NCBI GenBank assembly: GCA_030340625.1
Contig: JAOPHQ010005442.1
Span: 46,001-110,000 of the forward strand
Direction of reading: 5' to 3'
DNA: 64,000 nt
Source of the DNA: Merluccius polli
Taxonomy: Eukaryota; Chordata; Actinopteri; Gadiformes; Merlucciidae
Shown here: positions 59,640 to 64,000 of the stretch, piece by piece
Numbering within the stretch: the first letter of the stretch is position 1
Layout: every line of letters begins with the position of its first letter
The notes under the pieces: generated by a model
Database searches by the model: none
Told to the model about the DNA's origin: nothing
Seen by the model: the letters and a program-made list of their open reading frames with translations, nothing else
Translations under genes and position numbers: made by a program

Positions 59640-60795
59640 TTGTTGTGTTGTGTCTGGTGTTGTCTTGTCTACTGTTGTGTTGTGTCTGGTGTTGTCTTGT
59701 ATACTGTTGTGTTGTGTCTGGTGTTGTCTTGTCTACTGTTGTGTTGTGTCTGGTGTTGTCTTGTATACTGTTGTGTTGTGTCTGGTGTTGTCTTGTCTAC
59801 TGTTGTGTTGTGTCTGGTGTTGTCTTGTATACTGTTGTGTTGTGTCTGGTGTTGTCTTGTCTACTGTTGTGTTGTGTCTGGTGTCTTGTCTACTGTTGTG
59901 TTGTGTCTGGTGTTGTCTTGTCTACTGTTGTGTTGTGTCTAGTGTTGTCTTGTCTACTGTTGTGTTGTGTCTGGTGTTGTCTTGTCTACTGTTGTGTTGT
60001 GTCTGGTGTTGTCTTGTATACTGTTGTGTTGTGTCTGGTGTTGTCTTGTCTACTGTTGTGTTGTGTCTGGTGTTGTCTTGTCTACTGTTGTGTTGTGTCT
60101 GGTGTTGTCTTGTCTACTGTTGTGTTGTGTCTAGTGTTGTCTTGTCTACTGTTGTGTTGTGTCTAGTGTTGTCTTGTATACTGTTGTGTTGTGTCTGGTG
60201 TTGTCATGTCTACTGTTGTGTTGTGTCTGGTGTTGTCTTGTCTACTGTTGTGTTGTGTCTGGTGTTGTCTTGTATACTGTTGTGTTGTGTCTGGTGTTGT
60301 CTTGTCTACTGTTGTGTTGCGTCTAGTGTTGTCTTGTATACTGTTGTGTTGTGTCTGGTGTTGTCTTGTCTACTGTTGTGTTGTGTCTGGTGTTGTCTTG
60401 TATACTGTTGTGTTGTGTCTGGTGTTGTCTTGTCTACTGTTGTGTTGTGTCTAGTGTTGTCTTGTCTACTCTTATGTTGTCTAGTGTTGTGTACTGTTGT
60501 GTTGTTTCTAGTGTTGTCTTGTCTATTGTTATGTTGTGTGGTGTTGTGTTGTCTACTGTTGTCTTGTGTCTAGTGTTGTCTTGACTACTGTTGTGTTGTG
60601 TCTAGTGTTGTCTTGTCTACTGTTGTGTTGTGTCTCGTGTTGTGTTGTCTAGTGTTGTCTTGTGTCTACTGTTGTGTTGTGTCTAGTGTTGTGTTGTCTA
60701 GTGTTGTGTTGTGTCTGCTGTTGTGTCTAGTGTTGTGTTGTGTCTGCTGTTGTGTCTAGTGTTGTGTTGTGTCTAGTGTTGTGTTGTGTGTAGTG
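59640..60795 (+). repeat. 32-bp G/T-only minisatellite, cnot6l intron 1
   Basis: About 34 units of GTTGTGTTGTGTCTGGTGTT plus GTCTTGTCTACT, often alternating TCTAC with TATAC in a two-unit (64-bp) higher-order pattern; shorter CTAGTGTTGTGTT units follow from 60640. The strand has almost no A and little C beyond TCTAC. It gives long but meaningless VVLSTVVLCLVLSCLLLCC frames. Confidence 0.93.
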
Positions 60796-61654
60796 TACTG
60801 GACTGTGTAGCCAAGCTCATTCATGCAAAAACACTCATTGTTACACTTCTGTAACTAATGTAATGTAAAGTAATGAATGCAATGCAAAGTAACTAATGTA
60901 GTGTAAAGTAAGTTACTAAAGTAACTAATGTAGTGTAAAGTAAGTTACTAAAGTAACTAGTGTAGTGTATATCAGGGCCTGACTGCTTTCTGACCCAATA
61001 GTGTAAACACATTACGTAACTCTCCCATGTACGCATGGTGCTATGTAAGGGATTCAGAAGGCTCTGAGGGCTGGAGTATAAATACATTTCTAAATATAAT
61101 TATGTTTGACTTCTCACTTGGTACCCGACGGTAGACTAGACCTGGAATAATAACTCCTATCTAACTACGCTTGTTTAGAGCTCTGTTCAGAAGAATTCCC
61201 TACCAAGGTTGTGGGTAATGAAATTATTCAACTCACTGAAGATCTAAATATGTGATTTGGTTTGGTTTGTTGACCATAAGGTTATGTAATAAGCCAATAG
61301 TAAGAGTGTGTTGTGTTGTGCGACAGAAGGTTGTCTCAGTGGTTCCCAACCAGTGTGCACACACTGGTGTGCTTTGAGGCAAGCCTTGGTGTGCCGTGAC
61401 ATTTTGTGGGATTTAACACTAAATCCTGATATAGGTTACTAATAATGATTTCCTTCATTGTGGATTAATTGTTGCACATAAATGCAAGTTCTTGCTCCAT
61501 TTCAATACATGCAATTGCCTGTCTGATTTTTATGAACCTGTATCCATGTGACACTTTTTGAGAGTTTGCTGTGTGTGAAATGTTGTCGCAGGAACCACTG
61601 AAATATGATAAATATCTGAAGTAAAATCTCCTTGTTCTCCTCAGAACTCCAGGG

Positions 61655-64000
61655 ATGCCCAAGGACAAGTATGAACCTCCCGATCCTCGCCGCTGTTACT
61701 CCATCATGTCTGCTGAGGACGCCGCTAGCGGGAAGAGGAGCTACTGGGCCGAGCTCGAGATATCTGGTCAGTATTCCTTTATTCTGGCTTACCGGATGTA
61801 GGTTGTTGGTATAAGCCCGTCCAGGCTTGCCATTGGGCAACTGAAATAATCGCCCAATGGCAAGCTTTGGGTGGGCTTTTACTGGCACCGTTGTTGCATC
61901 CTGGGCTTAGTGCTGCCCAAGATGATAGTGATTGGTTAAAGAAATACAAACTAGACAGAGCGTTTTTTTCCCCTATACCAGAATGATAGTGAGTAGAGCC
62001 AGACCTTTCTCCAGCGCTGGCACAGTGCTAAAACGAAGTGTAGAGATAGGTCTGGCTATGCGAGACTAGTATTACTTAAATAAGCCCTATATCTATTACC
62101 AATAAACGCTTTATCCATTATCAAAATGCCCTTTATCTATAACCAATATACCCTTTATGTATTACTATAAACCCCTGCTGTTTATATACCCCTGATCTAT
62201 TACCTACAACCCCCTGTTGTGTTTAGTTAAAAAAAACTCCTCCCCTTTTAACACAAGGGGGTGAGGAGCTCGTCTTTAACACCAGCTGGTGTTAGAGTAA
62301 GTAAAGAAAACCTAGAAATGCCTGGTCTGCCCGGACTGAAAGCTGGTTTAACCCCTCTCTATAAGTATATAGAGGTCAACAGCAGATTGAAGATAATGAA
62401 ACACAAGGGTAATATGCTCCTGTGGGTCGTAGGTTCTTTTTAGCCTGCTATATGTGTTAGAGGTCTGGGTGCGCTTGGTTCGCTGCAGGGCGCGTGCGGA
62501 GTCTGAGCAGTTCTCTGTGGTCGCTGACCCACCTGACGGCGCTGCACATCAACGACAACAACCTGAGCCGCCTCCCACCGGAGATCTCCAAGCTGCCCCA
62601 CCTCGCCTACCTCAACCTCTCCTCCAACAAACTGCGCAGCCTCCCTGCGGAGCTCGGAAACATGGTCTCTCTCAGGTGGGCCATAGCGCTTTCTAATGAG
62701 ATAGACCTCTGTACTAGAGATGGAGCTCTGCTAGAGATAGAGCTCTGTAATAAGAGATAGAGCTGTGTTATAACAGAGAGCTCCGTAATAAAATATATAG
62801 TTTTGTACTTTTACAACATGGTTTTCTTTGTTTTTTAGGGAGCTGCTGCTAAACAACAACCTGTTACGGGTTCTGCCTTATGAACTGGGACGACTCTTCC
62901 AGCTTCAGACTCTGGGGCTGAAGGGTGAGACATTACTAAATACCTATAAATCTGTAATACCTGTTTTATATACCGGTATGTATGTTATACTGTGTTTATG
63001 GATGTTAGATTGCTGCTTACAGGATGTTTGTAGAGAGCAGCTTGACCTCAGAATGACGGGACTAGATAGAGGGTCTTGGATTGTAATTTTAACATGAGCA
63101 GCGGAGGGACGGCTTACAAAGTTCATAAGATACTGCACTACTAAATGTTTGCAGTGTCGTCTGTAGGTAATCCGTTGTCCCAGGATATCCTCAACTTGTA
63201 CCAGGAACCTGACGGCACCAGGAAGCTGCTCAACTACATGCTGGATAATCTGGCAGGTAACCCCTCCCCCATAGTCACAGACCATACCCATAGACCACAC
63301 CCCCAGTACTATCCTCTTGTACTTGGAAATAAAGGTAGCGAAAGAGAAAGTAGTTTGATGTGAAAAAGACATCAAACTATTTAAGGGAGCCATAGACATA
63401 TACAGGGAGTCATAGACATATTCAGATTTACCTGTACAGACCTTCAAGATGACAACTAACTGCCCACCATGAATAATGTTGACTATACTGTGAACTATCC
63501 CTCACTAATCCTTATCCCTCCCTGATGTCCTGTTTTACTAGAGAAGGAGTTTGGATGGGGTTGGACTGTCTTTAAGGATTTGTGAACGAGTTAACTTGCT
63601 GGGTTCAACTAAGACCAACACTGTCTGCTTGTTTTCAGTGCATCCTGAACAACTTCCCCAAAGACCATGGATCACCTTGAAGGAGAGGGACCAGAGTGTT
63701 CCCACAGGTAGCTCCAACACTTTATATAATGTTAAGATTATATAAAGTTATACTTATAACATACAACATAAAAGTGCTGCTAGTACTGCCGCTTTGAAAA
63801 TAATAATTTAATAAACACTTCCTATGGCTCGCTCTGTCTTTAAACGTATTCCTCTACTTCCTTCTCTACCCTCCCTGCCTCCTCCTCAGCGGTCTTCACG
63901 GTGATGTGCTACAACGTGCTGTGTGAGAAGTACGCCACGCGGCAGCTGTACGGCTACTGTCCCTCCTGGGCTCTGAGCTGGAGCTACCGCAGGAAGGGCA
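61655..64000 (+). CDS. cnot6l: CCR4-NOT deadenylase subunit 6-like, 5' six coding exons (cut by window end)
   Basis: Catalytic poly(A) 3' exonuclease of the CCR4-NOT complex. Coding exons: ATG 61655-61766 (exon from 61645), 62489-62675, 62839-62924, 63167-63256, 63639-63707, 63890 to beyond 64000. All are GT-AG with joining phases. Start MPKDKYEPPDPRRCYSIMSA; leucine-rich repeats about 45-140 (SLWSLTHLTALHINDNNLSR, LRSLPAELGNMVSLRELLLN, LRVLPYELGRLFQLQTLGLK), which bind CAF1/CNOT7-8; then VHPEQLP..RPWITLKERDQ and the start of the endonuclease/exonuclease/phosphatase domain, VFTVMCYNVLCEKYATRQLY. The active-site Glu and Asp residues lie downstream, outside the window. CNOT6 and CNOT6L are alike here; the mrpl1 neighbour favours CNOT6L. 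Confidence 0.93.

Noticed and set aside
59398..60573. 391-aa open frame rich in VVLSTVVLCLVLSCLLLCC
   Set aside because: It is the translation of a 32-bp G/T minisatellite; several frames are open and it has no splice or homology support.

Overview
The window looks like a teleost fish nuclear chromosome segment. It has split genes with GT-AG introns and vertebrate orthologues, dense CA/GT, CT and AT microsatellites, and many fish-type DNA transposons (hAT, piggyBac-like, PIF/Harbinger-like, TTAA-type MITEs) plus LINE remnants. There are no operons, bacterial signals or CRISPR arrays. Gene names below come from protein recognition by eye; no database was searched.

Layout. 0.4-1.1 kb: last two exons of upb1 (+), beta-ureidopropionase. 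2.4-5.8 kb: complete gucd1 (-), converging on upb1, with a CRE/E-box promoter near 6.2 kb. 6.6-12.1 kb: complete 11-exon P2X receptor (-) of 392 aa. 12.2-15.6 kb: repeats. 15.8-17.4 kb: three-exon, 340-aa zinc-finger-like gene (+) with an in-frame 42-bp minisatellite. 17.8-26.5 kb: transposon-rich block, including a piggyBac-like MITE, a 1.6-kb hAT element and a Harbinger-like element inside a TTAA MITE. 26.5-28.4 kb: zbtb26 (-), one coding exon carrying an apparent frameshift. 28.9-32 kb: three DNA elements nested in each other, each with its own target-site duplication. 32.7-44.6 kb: susd1 (-), about 19 exons, EGF domains, eight sushi exons and a C-terminal membrane anchor. 44.7-52.6 kb: microsatellites, TE remnants and an L1-like ORF2 fragment, with no supported gene. 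52.7-57.8 kb: complete 9-exon mrpl1 (-). 57.8-58.3 kb: shared divergent promoter. 58.3-64 kb: cnot6l (+), cut by the window end, with two large minisatellites in intron 1.

The genes do not form one pathway: pyrimidine catabolism (upb1), ATP-gated channel (P2X), BTB zinc-finger repression (zbtb26), cell-surface sushi protein (susd1), mitochondrial ribosome (mrpl1), mRNA deadenylation (cnot6l). They form synteny blocks: upb1-gucd1 are neighbours on human 22q11, mrpl1-cnot6l on 4q21, and zbtb26 and susd1 are both on human 9q (from memory). Exon boundaries were read by hand from splice dinucleotides and checked by reading-phase continuity. gucd1, the P2X gene, mrpl1, cnot6l and the zinc-finger gene are phase-consistent throughout; susd1 has one unresolved junction. 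I found no clearly new gene system. The most informative signals are the transposon nestings with matching empty site, the splice-donor-derived minisatellite in mrpl1, the frame-switching repeat in the zinc-finger gene, and the sushi-exon expansion in susd1.
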